Origin: Amorphus orientalis
GTDB lineage: Bacteria; Pseudomonadota; Alphaproteobacteria; Rhizobiales; Amorphaceae
Direction: 5' to 3'
DNA length: 64,000 bases
Assembly: GCF_030814015.1 (NCBI RefSeq)
Contig: NZ_JAUSUL010000001.1
Location: 1,454,001 to 1,518,000 of the forward strand
A program made the position numbers and the translations under genes. The notes below the pieces were generated by a model. It was not told the DNA's origin and did not search any database. It was given only the letters and a program-made list of their open reading frames with translations. Of the stretch, positions 25,163 to 34,665 are shown one piece after another; the stretch's first letter is position 1; the number at the start of each line of letters is the position of its first letter.

Positions 25163-27579
25163 ACGAGATGAGCCCTCCCACAGCCGAACGCGCCGCCGCT
25201 CTCAAGGGGCTCGGCTCGGAACGCAAGCGCGTCGAGGATGCCCGGTTCACACAAGGCAAGGGAAACTACGTCGACGACCTGAAACTGCCGGGCATGCTGT
25301 TTGGCGATTTCGTGCGCAGCCCCTATGCCCACGCGCGCATCAAGTCGATCGACGCGGAGGCCGCCAAGGCGCTGCCCGGGGTCGTCGCGGTATTGACGGC
25401 CGAAGACCTCGCGCCGCTGGGCCTGCACTGGATGCCGACGCTCGCCGGCGACAAGCAGATGGTCCTGGCCGACGGCAAGGTTCTGTTCCAGGGGCAGGAA
25501 GTGGCCTTCGTCGTTGCCGAGGACCGCTATATCGCGGCCGATGCGGTCGAGCTTATCGAGGTCGACTACGAGGAGCTTCCCGTCGTCACCGATCCGTTCA
25601 AGGCCCAGGCCGACGACGCACCGGTGCTGCGCGAGGACCTCGACGGCAACATGGAAGGTGCGCACGGGCCGCGCCGGCACCATAACCATATCTTCACCTG
25701 GGAGCAGGGCGACAAGGAAGCGACCGATACCGTCATCGGTTCGGCTGACGTCGTCGCCGAGGAGATGATCTACTACCACCGGACCCATCCGTGCCCGCTC
25801 GAGACCTGCGGCTGCGTCGCCTCGATGGACAAGGTCAACGGCAAGCTGACGGTGCATGGCACCTTCCAGGCGCCACATGCCGTGCGCACTGTCGCCTCGC
25901 TCATCTCCGGCATCGCCGAGCACAACATTCGCATCATCTCGCCGGATATCGGCGGCGGGTTCGGCAACAAGGTCGGCGTCTATCCGGGCTACATCTGCTC
26001 GATCGTCGCGTCGATCGTCACCGGCGTCCCGGTGAAATGGGTCGAGGACCGGATGGACAATCTGATGGCGACGGCCTTTGCCCGCGACTACTGGATGCAG
26101 GGCAAGATCGCCGCCACGAAGGACGGCAAGATCACCGGCCTGTGGTGCCACGTGACGGCGGATCACGGCGCGTTCGACGCCTGCGCCGATCCGACCAAGT
26201 TCCCGGCCGGCTTCTTCAACATCTGCACCGGGTCCTACGACATCCCGACGGCCTATCTCGCGGTCGACGGCGTCTACACGAACAAGGCGCCCGGCGGCGT
26301 GGCCTATCGTTGCTCGTTCCGGGTAACGGAGGCGGCCTATTTCATCGAGCGGATGATCGAGGTTCTCGCCATCAAGCTCGGCATGGATGCCGCGGAACTC
26401 AGGGCAAAGAACTTCATTAAGGCCGACCAGTTCCCCTACCGGTCGGCGCTTGGCTGGGAGTATGACTCCGGCAACTATCAGCCGGCCTGGGACAAGGCGC
26501 TGAAGGCCGTCGGATACGACGATCTGCGCAAGGAGCAGGCCGAACGGGTCGAAGCCTTCAAGCGCGGCGAGACCCGCAAGCTTCTCGGCATCGGGCTGAC
26601 GTTCTTCACCGAGATCGTTGGCGCCGGCCCGGTCAAGAACTGCGACATTCTCGGCCTCGGCATGTTCGATAGCTGCGAGATCCGCATCCACCCGACGGGT
26701 TCGGCGATCGCGCGGCTCGGCACGATCAGCCAGGGCCAGGGACATGCCACCACCTTCGCGCAGATCCTTGCCTCCGAGACCGGCATTCCGGCCGACGACA
26801 TCACCATTGAGGAAGGCGATACCGACACAGCGCCTTACGGTCTCGGCACCTACGGCTCGCGGTCGACGCCCGTTGCCGGTGCGGCGACCGCGATGGCCGG
26901 CCGCAAGATCCGCGCCAAGGCGCAGATGATCGCGGCCTACCTGCTGGAAGTCCACGACGACGACGTCGAATGGGACGTCGACCGGTTCGTGGTGAAGGGC
27001 GCGCCGGAACGGTTCAAGACGATGAAGGAAATCGCCTTCGCGTCCTACAATCAGGCGATCCCCGGCGTCGAACCCGGTCTCGAGGCGGTCAGCTACTACG
27101 ATCCGCCGAACATGACCTATCCCTTCGGCGCCTATATCTGCGTCATGGAGATCGACGCCGATACGGGCGAGTGGAGCATCCGGCAGTTCTACGCGCTGGA
27201 CGATTGCGGCACGCGCATCAACCCGATGATCATCGAGGGGCAGGTGCATGGCGGCGTGACGGAAGCGTTGGCGATCGCGATGGGTCAGGAGATTGCCTAC
27301 GACGAGATCGGCAACGTGAAGACCGGCACGCTGATGGACTTCTTCATCCCGACCGCGTGGGAGACGCCGCATTACACGACCGATCATACGGTGACGCCGA
27401 GCCCGCACCATCCGATCGGCGCCAAGGGTGTCGGCGAGAGCCCAAATGTCGGCGGCGTACCGGCCTTCTCCAACGCGGTGCATGACGCGTTCCGGCCGTT
27501 CGGCCTCGTTCAGGCACACATGCCTCACGATCATTGGCGCATCTGGAAGATCGCCCATGATCTCGGGCTGCACGGCTGA
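25159..27579 (+). CDS. coxL: CO dehydrogenase large (Mo-Cu) subunit, form I
   Basis: 806 residues. Oxidises CO to CO2 at a molybdenum-copper centre. The active-site loop AYRCSFR at residues 382-388 with Cys385 is the form I signature (AYXCSFR), which separates genuine CO dehydrogenases from form II relatives (AYRGAGR). GAKGVGES holds the catalytic Glu760. GGGFGNKVG and [12 protein letters not shown] are molybdopterin-cytosine-dinucleotide contact segments. All expected parts are present, so the enzyme core appears intact. A strong hairpin follows before coxD. Confidence 0.96.
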   Translation: MNEMSPPTAERAAALKGLGSERKRVEDARFTQGKGNYVDDLKLPGMLFGDFVRSPYAHARIKSIDAEAAKALPGVVAVLTAEDLAPLGLHWMPTLAGDKQMVLADGKVLFQGQEVAFVVAEDRYIAADAVELIEVDYEELPVVTDPFKAQADDAPVLREDLDGNMEGAHGPRRHHNHIFTWEQGDKEATDTVIGSADVVAEEMIYYHRTHPCPLETCGCVASMDKVNGKLTVHGTFQAPHAVRTVASLISGIAEHNIRIISPDIGGGFGNKVGVYPGYICSIVASIVTGVPVKWVEDRMDNLMATAFARDYWMQGKIAATKDGKITGLWCHVTADHGAFDACADPTKFPAGFFNICTGSYDIPTAYLAVDGVYTNKAPGGVAYRCSFRVTEAAYFIERMIEVLAIKLGMDAAELRAKNFIKADQFPYRSALGWEYDSGNYQPAWDKALKAVGYDDLRKEQAERVEAFKRGETRKLLGIGLTFFTEIVGAGPVKNCDILGLGMFDSCEIRIHPTGSAIARLGTISQGQGHATTFAQILASETGIPADDITIEEGDTDTAPYGLGTYGSRSTPVAGAATAMAGRKIRAKAQMIAAYLLEVHDDDVEWDVDRFVVKGAPERFKTMKEIAFASYNQAIPGVEPGLEAVSYYDPPNMTYPFGAYICVMEIDADTGEWSIRQFYALDDCGTRINPMIIEGQVHGGVTEALAIAMGQEIAYDEIGNVKTGTLMDFFIPTAWETPHYTTDHTVTPSPHHPIGAKGVGESPNVGGVPAFSNAVHDAFRPFGLVQAHMPHDHWRIWKIAHDLGLHG

Positions 27580-27598
27580 TCGCGGCGAACAACCAGAC

Positions 27599-27625
27599 GA
27601 CATCCGGGCCCCCGGCCCGGATGTC
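27599..27625 (+). promoter_or_regulatory. Hairpin between coxL and coxD
   Basis: Perfect 12-bp stem, GACATCCGGGCC (27599-27610) and GGCCCGGATGTC (27614-27625), with a 3-base CCC loop. No U run follows, so it is not a classical terminator. Its place between structural and maturation genes suits an mRNA-stabilising or attenuating element that keeps coxDEF expression below coxMSL. Confidence 0.6.
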
Positions 27626-27640
27626 TCCGGAGCTTGAACA

Positions 27641-28531
27641 ATGTCCCGGCACCAAACGTCCTGGCAACAGTTGCAGGCCGACCTCGCCGATACCGGCTAT
27701 GTCGCGTCCGATGATCTCGCGATGGCGCTTTTCCTGGCTGTGACCCTCGGAAAGCCGCTGCTGCTCGAGGGGCCGGCCGGCGTCGGCAAGACGCAGGTCG
27801 CCAAGTCGCTGTCGGAGCTGCAGTCCACGAAGCTGATCCGGCTGCAGTGTTACGAGGGGCTCGACGCTTCGCACGCCATCTACGAGTGGAACTACCAGCG
27901 CCAGCTTCTTGCGATACGGGCTGCGGCGGAAGAGCAGAAGCCGTCGACCGAGATCGAGGATCACGTCTTCTCCGAGAAGTTCCTCTTGCAACGGCCGCTT
28001 CTCGAGGCGATCCGGCAGGAGACGCCCGCGGTCCTGCTGATTGATGAGATCGACCGGGCGGACGAGGAATTCGAGGCCTATCTTCTGGAGGTCCTGTCCG
28101 ATTTCCAGATCACCATTCCCGAGCTCGGGACTGTCCCCGCTCGGTCGCGACCGCATGTCGTCCTGACCGCCAATGGCGCACGCGACCTGTCGGACGCCTT
28201 GCGCCGCCGCTGCCTCTACAGTTTCGTCGACTATCCGGACCGGCGCACGGAGATGGCGATCCTGCAGGCGCGCGCCCCCGAACTCGAAGCTCGGCTCGCC
28301 GAGCAGATCGTCGGTTTCGTGCAGGCGCTTCGCAAGGAAGAGCTGGAGAAGAAACCCGGCATTGCCGAGATGCTCGACTGGGCGGCGGCGCTCGGCGGCC
28401 TCGGCGTCAACGATCTCGCCGACGATCCCGAACAGACGCAGGCGACGCTCGTCTGTCTCCTGAAGACCGAGCGCGACCGTGCAGCGGTCCCGAAGGAAGT
28501 GCAGCAGCGCCTCGTCGGAAGGGCGGCGTGA
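27641..28531 (+). CDS. coxD: CoxD, MoxR-type AAA+ ATPase for active-site maturation
   Basis: 296 residues. Walker A GPAGVGKT at 44-51, Walker B LLIDEIDR with Asp135/Glu136, and a sensor region ANGARDLSDALRRRC. CoxD is a membrane-associated chaperone-like ATPase needed to insert sulfur and copper into the Mo centre of CoxL. It works with CoxE, encoded next (stop and start overlap, TGATG). Length and order match the Oligotropha cluster. Confidence 0.92.
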   Translation: MSRHQTSWQQLQADLADTGYVASDDLAMALFLAVTLGKPLLLEGPAGVGKTQVAKSLSELQSTKLIRLQCYEGLDASHAIYEWNYQRQLLAIRAAAEEQKPSTEIEDHVFSEKFLLQRPLLEAIRQETPAVLLIDEIDRADEEFEAYLLEVLSDFQITIPELGTVPARSRPHVVLTANGARDLSDALRRRCLYSFVDYPDRRTEMAILQARAPELEARLAEQIVGFVQALRKEELEKKPGIAEMLDWAAALGGLGVNDLADDPEQTQATLVCLLKTERDRAAVPKEVQQRLVGRAA

Positions 28532-29715
28532 TGCAGGTCACCCGGTTCCCGCAACGCGCGACAGGGCCAGCGGAGCGCCTCTCCGGTTTCGCGGCGCATC
28601 TGCGCATGAACGGCATCCCCGCCGGACTTCCCGAAACGGAGACCGCGCTCGCGGCGCTTGGCGTGGTGGATGCAAGCCGCATGGCGGACGTGCGGCTGGC
28701 GCTCAAAGCGGTGTGCACCGGTGATGCCGACGCCAATGGCAGGTTTGACGATCTCTTCGATGCCTATTGGCTGAACCGCGGGCGCAAACGCGACGGCACC
28801 GCCGCCACGCATTCCAGCCGCAATGCCTCGGCCGACAGCGGCCGGACCTACCGCATGGCCTCCGGCGCCAGCGACGAGGAGGGCGAGGCGGACACGCCGG
28901 ACGACGACACCGAGGCGGCATCGACCGGCACGGGCACCGGGCGGCTCGTAGCCTCGACGACGCGCTCCATCGAGAAGACGGACCTGCGCAAGCTGATGAC
29001 GCCGGAGGACCTGCAGCGGGCGGAGCGCGTGGCCGAAGCGATCGCACGCAGCATGCGCGACCGGCGCTCGCGCCGGTTCAAGGCCGCGTCGCGCGGTGAG
29101 GCTCTGGACATGCGCAAGATCCTGCGCAGAAGCGTCCAGCGCGGCGGCGAACCGATCGAGCTTTTCCGCAAGGCCCGGCCCGATCGGCCGGTCAATATCG
29201 TGGCGCTTCTGGATGTCTCCGGTTCGATGACGGTCTATGCGCGGGTCTTTCTCGCCTTCCTGAAAGGGCTGGTGTCGGCCGATCATCGCACCGACGCCTA
29301 TCTCTTCCACACGCAGCTCGTGCGCATATCCGACGCGCTCAGGGACAGCGACACGATGCGGGCGGTGAACCGGCTGTCTATCATGGCGCAGGGTTTCGGT
29401 GGCGGCACGAAAATCGGCGCCAACCTGAAGCAGTTCAACGCGCAGCATGCGGCGCAGTCGGTCAACGGGCGCAGCGTGGTGATCATCCTTTCGGACGGTT
29501 ACGACACCGATCCGCCGGAGATCCTGGCGCAGGAGCTCGCGCGGCTGAGGCGGCGCGGAGCCCGTATCGTCTGGCTCAATCCGCTGAGGGGTTGGGACGG
29601 CTACGAGCCGGTGGCGCGCGGCATGGCAGCAGCCCTGCCGCATCTCGACCATTTCGCCGCGGCGAACACGCTGGACGACCTTGTGGCACTCGAACCCTGG
29701 CTGAACCGCTTGTGA
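28531..29715 (+). CDS. coxE: CoxE, von Willebrand A-domain maturation protein
   Basis: 394 residues. N-terminal 200 residues are charged and low-complexity in part (an acidic run near residues 110-130). The C-terminal VWA domain begins with LLDVSGSM; Asp228, Ser230 and Ser232 form the MIDAS metal site. FGGGTKIG and VIILSDGYDTD are the other MIDAS segments. CoxE pairs with CoxD to assemble the Mo-Cu cluster. I start at the ATG overlapping the coxD stop; a GTG directly before it is possible. Confidence 0.9.
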   Translation: MQVTRFPQRATGPAERLSGFAAHLRMNGIPAGLPETETALAALGVVDASRMADVRLALKAVCTGDADANGRFDDLFDAYWLNRGRKRDGTAATHSSRNASADSGRTYRMASGASDEEGEADTPDDDTEAASTGTGTGRLVASTTRSIEKTDLRKLMTPEDLQRAERVAEAIARSMRDRRSRRFKAASRGEALDMRKILRRSVQRGGEPIELFRKARPDRPVNIVALLDVSGSMTVYARVFLAFLKGLVSADHRTDAYLFHTQLVRISDALRDSDTMRAVNRLSIMAQGFGGGTKIGANLKQFNAQHAAQSVNGRSVVIILSDGYDTDPPEILAQELARLRRRGARIVWLNPLRGWDGYEPVARGMAAALPHLDHFAAANTLDDLVALEPWLNRL

Positions 29716-30566
29716 GCGTGGTGACGATGGGACAGAAACCGGACATTCTCAAACAGGCGGCCGACCTGACCAATGCCGGCGAGTCCTTCGCCCTGGCGAC
29801 CGTCGTGCGCACCGTCGCGGCAACCGCCGCAAAGGCCGGGGCGAAGGCGATCATCCGCGCCGACGGGACGATCATGGAGGGCTGGATCGGCGGTGGCTGC
29901 GCGCGTGGCGCCGTGCTCAAGGCCGCGCGAGAGGCGCTGGAAGACGGCAAGCCGCGTTTCGTTTCCGTCCAGCCTGAGGACCTGCTCACGGGGCTCGGCG
30001 TCACCGCCGGCGCCGAAAAAGAGGGCATCCGCTTCGCCCGCAACATGTGTCCCAGCAAGGGAACGATGGACGTCTTCATCGAGCCCGTTCTGCCGGCGCC
30101 TGGGATCGTCATTCTCGGGTCGAGCCCGGTTGCCGTGGCCCTCGCCGACATCGCGCCGCGTTTCGGCTTCCATGTGACGGTCTGCGCCCCGGAGCCCGAG
30201 CAGGCTGCCTTTGACCGGGCCGACGCACGCATCGACGGCTTCATGGTCGAGACGGCCTATACGCGCGGGAAGTTCGTGGTCGTCTCGACGCAGGGCCGCG
30301 GCGACGAGGCGGCGATGAGCGCCGCCGTCTCCGTCTCGTGCGCCTATGTCTCCTTCGTCGGATCGAAGGCCAAGGCGGCGGCGCTAACGGACAAGCTGCG
30401 CTGCAAAGGCGTTGACGAGATCCGGCTGGCCGCGGTGAAGGCGCCGGCCGGCCTGGATATCGGCGCGATCACGCCGGACGAAATCGCGCTCTCGATCCTG
30501 TCCGAGATCGTCCAGACGCGCAGACGCGCGTTGCGCGACGCGGCAATACAGGTGGAGCCGTCATGA
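29712..30566 (+). CDS. coxF: CoxF, XdhC-like maturation protein
   Basis: 284 residues. XdhC/CoxF family: N-terminal domain with FALATVVRTVAATAAKAGAK and GWIGGGCARG, and a C-terminal Rossmann domain starting at IVILGSSPVAVAL. Members bind molybdenum cofactor and help load or sulfurate it. I start at the GTG that overlaps the coxE stop (GTGA); an ATG five codons later is the alternative. The stop overlaps the start of a short ORF (ATGA). Confidence 0.88.
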   Translation: MSVVTMGQKPDILKQAADLTNAGESFALATVVRTVAATAAKAGAKAIIRADGTIMEGWIGGGCARGAVLKAAREALEDGKPRFVSVQPEDLLTGLGVTAGAEKEGIRFARNMCPSKGTMDVFIEPVLPAPGIVILGSSPVAVALADIAPRFGFHVTVCAPEPEQAAFDRADARIDGFMVETAYTRGKFVVVSTQGRGDEAAMSAAVSVSCAYVSFVGSKAKAAALTDKLRCKGVDEIRLAAVKAPAGLDIGAITPDEIALSILSEIVQTRRRALRDAAIQVEPS

Positions 30567-30694
30567 AGATCCCACTCGGCTTAGTCACGCGTCTCTTCCG
30601 CACCCGGCCGGATAGCAGAACCGCAGAGCAGCGCGCGCAAGAACAGAACCTGGCCGTGCAGGCCATGCTGGTCCGCGGTCCGTGCTGTGGATAG
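30563..30694 (+). CDS. 43-residue ORF between coxF and coxG
   Basis: A very short gene: MKIPLGLVTRLFRTRPDSRT, then an AEQRAQEQNLAVQAML helix, ending RGPCCG. Its ATG overlaps the coxF stop by four bases, the same coupling used elsewhere in this operon, and a new ribosome site (GGAGAGGAG) for coxG overlaps its stop. The C-terminal Cys-Cys pair is suggestive of metal or disulfide chemistry relevant to Mo-Cu assembly. I know of no name for it. It could also be a translation relay without function. Confidence 0.45.
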   Translation: MKIPLGLVTRLFRTRPDSRTAEQRAQEQNLAVQAMLVRGPCCG

Positions 30695-30709
30695 GAGAGG
30701 AGCCCAATC

Positions 30710-31170
30710 ATGGAAATGAAAGACGAAGTCCGTATCGAAGCCCCGCGTGACCGGGTTTATGCGGCGCTCAACGATCCCGATATTCTCAAAGACTGCATTC
30801 CCGGCTGCGACGATCTGTTCAAGCATTCCGATACGGAGCTCACCGCCAAGGTGGCGCTGAAAGTCGGCCGGTGAAGGCGAAGTTCTCGGGCGTCGTCACG
30901 CTGGACAAGAGCCGGGCGCCGGACCATTTCGTCCTCTCCGGCGAGGGGAGCGGCGGCGTCGCGGGCTATGCGAAGGGCGGAGCCGACGTTGATCTGGAGG
31001 AAGATGGCGAGGCGACCATCCTGCGCTACACGGCCAAAGCCGATGTCGGCGGCAAAATCGCGCAGCTCGGAAGCCGGCTGATCAGCTCGACGGCCAACCG
31101 CCTGGCCGCACAGTTCTTCTCCAGGTTCAAGGAGGAGGTCGAAACGCAAGCGGCTGAAGCCGGCGTTTGA
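30710..31170 (+). pseudogene. coxG: coxG with a one-base frameshift
   Basis: The first 53 codons read MEMKDEVRIEAPRDRVYAAL and continue with DPDILKDCIPGCDDL, the start of CoxG (SRPBCC fold, membrane recruitment of CO dehydrogenase). At 30869-30873 the frame reaches TGA. Reading one frame over from 30871 resumes the family exactly (KAKFSGVVTL, GYAKGGADV, GGKIAQLGSRL) to 31170. GGCCGGTGAAG in place of the expected GGCCCGGTGAAG (missing C) explains it. This is either a real frameshift or a base-calling error in a C run. Confidence 0.85.
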
Positions 31171-31414
31171 CCTGAGTCAGCCTCTTGCGCCCTCCTCGCA
31201 ATTGCATGGCGGCTTTACGGTGCCGGTATCCATGACCTGCCAGTCCGTTTTCGGCCACTTGGTGACCTGCCTGGGCACTCTCGGGCGCTGGGCGTTGATC
31301 GACAGCATCAGCACATTCTGAGACAGCACGCCTCAATCGCCGGTTAGATCCGGTGGCGGTGCGAGGCGCAAGTGCATCGAACTTGCTCCGAGCTTCGGTT
31401 GCCGTTTCTTGCGC

Positions 31415-32149
31415 TCAGGGAAAGACGTCACGTGAGCAGGCCGGGGACTCGTGCTGCAGGCGAAAAAAGGAGGCCTCAAGTGCGGCATCCGAATACTCTA
31501 CCGGCCGGCCGGTGCCGTCCACCACCAGACGCTCAAGCCGCAGCAGAGGCGCTCCTTCGTACGTCGCGAGTGCCGTCGCTTCCCGGGCCGTGGCATTGAT
31601 TAGCGAAACCCGTTCGCGGGCGACGAACAAATCGTTCTGCAGAGCGGTGCGCAAAACCGCGTAGAGCGAAGCCTTTTTCAACTGATCCACCTTCAAATGG
31701 CTGGTGAAGGCATCCGGCAGAAGCGAAACCTGAAAGGCAACGGGATGGCCTTCCAATAGGCGGATCCGGCAGATTTCCAAGACCCGCTCGTCGAGGTCCA
31801 GCTGAAGGGCTTTCGCCTCGCTGAGGGTGGAGATGCGTCGGGTCGAAGAGACCAGTCGCGTCGAAGGCCGGTATCCCGCTTCGCGCGCAGCGGAGAGAAA
31901 GTCCAGCGGTTTTCCTGCGCGCCAGCTGACGGCCCGTTCCCGATAGATTGTGTAACGACCCTGGGCCTTGGAGATCACTCCCTCCTGCTGCAGAAGTTCC
32001 AGCGCCTGGCGGACGGTTCGGCGACTGACCCGGTAAGCGCGAGCGAGGGCGGTTTCCGATGGCAGACGGTCGCCCGTCTGCCACAAGCCGCGAACGAATT
32101 CCCGATGCAGCTCCGCAGCAAGGCGTTGGTAGGCGTGTCCAGCCACCAT
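31415..32149 (-). CDS. GntR-family regulator with UTRA domain
   Basis: 244 residues. Winged-helix domain at about 1-70 (LPSETALARAYRVSRRTVRQ, then LELLQQEGVI), then a UTRA ligand-binding domain (LLEGHPVAFQVSLLP, RLVVDGTGRPVEYSD) of the HutC subfamily. It probably senses a sugar phosphate and represses the transporter operon. The ATG follows the permease stop by one base; a longer frame overlaps the permease. It is the last gene of the sugar operon, allowing self-regulation. Confidence 0.85.
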   Translation of the reverse strand: MVAGHAYQRLAAELHREFVRGLWQTGDRLPSETALARAYRVSRRTVRQALELLQQEGVISKAQGRYTIYRERAVSWRAGKPLDFLSAAREAGYRPSTRLVSSTRRISTLSEAKALQLDLDERVLEICRIRLLEGHPVAFQVSLLPDAFTSHLKVDQLKKASLYAVLRTALQNDLFVARERVSLINATAREATALATYEGAPLLRLERLVVDGTGRPVEYSDAALEASFFRLQHESPACSRDVFP

Positions 32150-32150
32150 A

Positions 32151-33080
32151 TCACGCCGTCCGCCCGCCGAGGTTCCGCACAAGAACCGCGCCGATGATAA
32201 TCAGGCCGGTGAAGATATCCTGTAGAAAATTGGGCACGCCCAGAATAGTCAGCCCATTTGCCACAACGGCAATGATCGCTGCGCCGAGAAGCGTGCCTGG
32301 TGCGTTGCTCTGTCCATCGCGGAAGGCCGTCATCCCGAGGAAAACTGCTGCATAGGCTTGAAGCAGAAAGCCGTTTCCGCCCGTCGGATGAGCGCTTCCC
32401 AACCGGGCCGTGAGCAGCAGCCCGGCAATTGCCGCAAAGAGGGTGCACAGCCCGAAGGCCCAGACGCTGTTCGGGATGACGGGCACTCCGGTCAGGCGCG
32501 CTGCTTCCCGGTTGCCGCCGATCGCCATGATACGGCGTCCGAGTTCGGTGTGATCAAGCACGAACGAGGCGAAGACCGTCGCACCGATGGCCCAGAGCGT
32601 CAGTACCGGCACGCCTGCGACATCGCCCCGCCCGATATCGCGGAAGCCGGTCGGAATGTTACCGAACAGAGTGGCGCCGTCGCTGATCCAGTAGGTGATG
32701 CCGCCGACGATTGTGCCCATCGCCAGCGTTACGATGAAGCTGGGCATCTGGTAGGTCGCGATCAGGAGTCCACTCGTGGCGCCGACGGCGAACCCGGCAA
32801 CCAGCGTCACAAGGACGACCGGTACGATGCCCCATTCCGCTGCGAACAGGCTGGCCGCCATAATGCCGGACAGCGACACTACGGCGCCGACCGACAAGTC
32901 GAACTCTGCGAGCGCCATCACGTAGGTGGCACCCAGGGCGACGATCGCCAGAAGCGACATCTGCTGGGTGATGTTGATGAGGTTCGAGCTCTTTGCGAAG
33001 GAGCCCGGGGAAAGCGCGGAGAACAACGCGATGATCGCGAAGAGGCCGATCAGGGTGCCGTAGCGCGCGGGAATGCTCAT
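32151..33080 (-). CDS. Sugar ABC transporter permease (RbsC-type)
   Basis: 309 residues, highly hydrophobic with 8-10 membrane helices. FDLSVGAVVSLSGIMAASLF and GNREAARLTGVPV (coupling helix) are classical RbsC family segments. It forms the channel with the ATPase encoded just upstream, whose gene overlaps its start by four bases. It lies in the inner membrane. The substrate cannot be told from the permease alone. Confidence 0.9.
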   Translation of the reverse strand: MSIPARYGTLIGLFAIIALFSALSPGSFAKSSNLINITQQMSLLAIVALGATYVMALAEFDLSVGAVVSLSGIMAASLFAAEWGIVPVVLVTLVAGFAVGATSGLLIATYQMPSFIVTLAMGTIVGGITYWISDGATLFGNIPTGFRDIGRGDVAGVPVLTLWAIGATVFASFVLDHTELGRRIMAIGGNREAARLTGVPVIPNSVWAFGLCTLFAAIAGLLLTARLGSAHPTGGNGFLLQAYAAVFLGMTAFRDGQSNAPGTLLGAAIIAVVANGLTILGVPNFLQDIFTGLIIIGAVLVRNLGGRTA

Positions 33081-34600
33081 CGGTTGTCATGCTCCTGGGG
33101 CGACCGATTGACATTGTCCTGAACTGTGGCGTCGATGATCGACTGTCGGCTGACCGCTGCGTTGGGTGCCTCAAGCGTGATGGCACCGTCCGCCATGACA
33201 ACGATCCGGCTGGCGAGCATCAAAAGCTCCTCCAGATCGCTGGTAACGAACACAATGGCGGTTCCCTCCGAGGCCAGACGGTTGCACAGCTTATGAATCT
33301 CCGCCTTGGATCGGACGTCGACGCCTCTTGTCGGCTCGTCCAGGAGGAAGAGGCGGATGGGCGCGCCGAACCAGCGGCCGATCATGATCTTTTGCTGGTT
33401 GCCGCCGGAGAGTGTGGAGATGCGGTCGGCCGAACGTCCGTACTTCACATTCAGGTCTGACAGGATGGTGCTGGCGCCGCTTTTGGCTTTGCGCCAGGAA
33501 ACCATCGGCAGCCGCTTGGCGGCACGGTACAGGCCCAGTCGCGGCAGGACGGCGTTGTCGAGAACCGAATGGTGCATGATCAGGCCGGTGTTGCGCCGGT
33601 CCTCCGAGACATAGGCGGCGCCGGCGCGGATGCGATGGGAAATGCCCCGTGGGGGCAGGGTTCGACCGGCGAGCGAGAGCGTGCCGCTCGGTCGGACTCC
33701 GGCTCCCCAGATCGCCTTGAGAAGGCTTGACCTGCCACTGCCGACTACGCCGTAGACGCCTACGATCTCGCTCGCGCGGACAGTGAGGTCGACCGGTGGC
33801 CGCCGCGGACCCGCCTTGAAGCCCGAGAGTTCCAGAACCGACGCTCCGACCGTCTGCGTGGCGACGTGGCGCTCGTGCCTGAACTCCTCGCCGGCCATGA
33901 GCGCGACAATCCCGTCGCGCGTAGCGTCAGCGATCAGACCGCTCCCTACCGATCGACCGTTGCGCAGCACGGTATAGTCGTCGGCCACCTCGAAGACTTC
34001 GTCCAGTCGGTGCGAGACGACGACGATTGCGCATCCGCGTGCCGCGAGACTCCGCAGGATGGCATAGAGCGACGTCGCTTCATCTTCGCTCAGCGAGGCC
34101 GTCGGCTCGTCCAGAACGAGAACCTTGGCGTCGTCCGTCAGAGCCCGCAGGATCTCTGCGATCTGGCATTGGGCGATGGACAGGCGGCCCACAGGAACAT
34201 TGATGTCGAGATCAAGCCCGTAGTCGTCTCTCACTGCGGCGAACCGGGCCCGCATTGTCTTCCAGTCGACCCGGCCGAACCGCTTCGGATAACGCTTGCC
34301 GACGAACGCGTTCTCGCAGGCGGTGAAAGCGGGCACCAGGTTCAGCTCCTGATGGACGGAGCGCAGGCCCGTCGCCTCGGCCTCGCGAGGGCCGGCCGGC
34401 CTGTAGGCGACACCGGCGAGCTGCATCTGGCCCTTGTCCGGGCGGTGAACGCCGGAGATGCACTTGAGCAGCGTGGACTTGCCAGCTCCGTTCTCTCCTA
34501 GGAGCGCGTGGACCCGCCCCGCCGCGCTGTGCATCGAGACGCCGTCGAGAGCTTGAACGCCTCCAAACCTTTTTGACAGATCAGCGACTTCCAGCATCAC
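33077..34600 (-). CDS. Sugar ABC transporter ATPase (RbsA-type, two cassettes)
   Basis: 507 residues with two fused ABC domains. Cassette 1: Walker A GENGAGKST at 35-43, LVLDEPTASLS. Cassette 2: degenerate Walker A GVVGSGRSS, signature LSGGNQQKIMIGRW, Walker B LFLLDEPTRGVDV. The degenerate second site is normal for RbsA/MglA. It powers import of a pentose or similar sugar. The spacing to the upstream binding protein gene is 65 bases. Confidence 0.92.
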   Translation of the reverse strand: MMLEVADLSKRFGGVQALDGVSMHSAAGRVHALLGENGAGKSTLLKCISGVHRPDKGQMQLAGVAYRPAGPREAEATGLRSVHQELNLVPAFTACENAFVGKRYPKRFGRVDWKTMRARFAAVRDDYGLDLDINVPVGRLSIAQCQIAEILRALTDDAKVLVLDEPTASLSEDEATSLYAILRSLAARGCAIVVVSHRLDEVFEVADDYTVLRNGRSVGSGLIADATRDGIVALMAGEEFRHERHVATQTVGASVLELSGFKAGPRRPPVDLTVRASEIVGVYGVVGSGRSSLLKAIWGAGVRPSGTLSLAGRTLPPRGISHRIRAGAAYVSEDRRNTGLIMHHSVLDNAVLPRLGLYRAAKRLPMVSWRKAKSGASTILSDLNVKYGRSADRISTLSGGNQQKIMIGRWFGAPIRLFLLDEPTRGVDVRSKAEIHKLCNRLASEGTAIVFVTSDLEELLMLASRIVVMADGAITLEAPNAAVSRQSIIDATVQDNVNRSPQEHDNR

Positions 34601-34665
34601 GCACTATTCCGATGAGGTGGAGCAGGTGAAGGGGCGGAGTCCGAGGTTCGTTTCGTCGGGTTTGT

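Noticed and set aside
25090-27603. Very long open frame (837 codons) antisense to coxL
   Set aside because: It is the mirror of a high-GC gene with strong third-position bias; the sense strand encodes a complete CoxL with all motifs.
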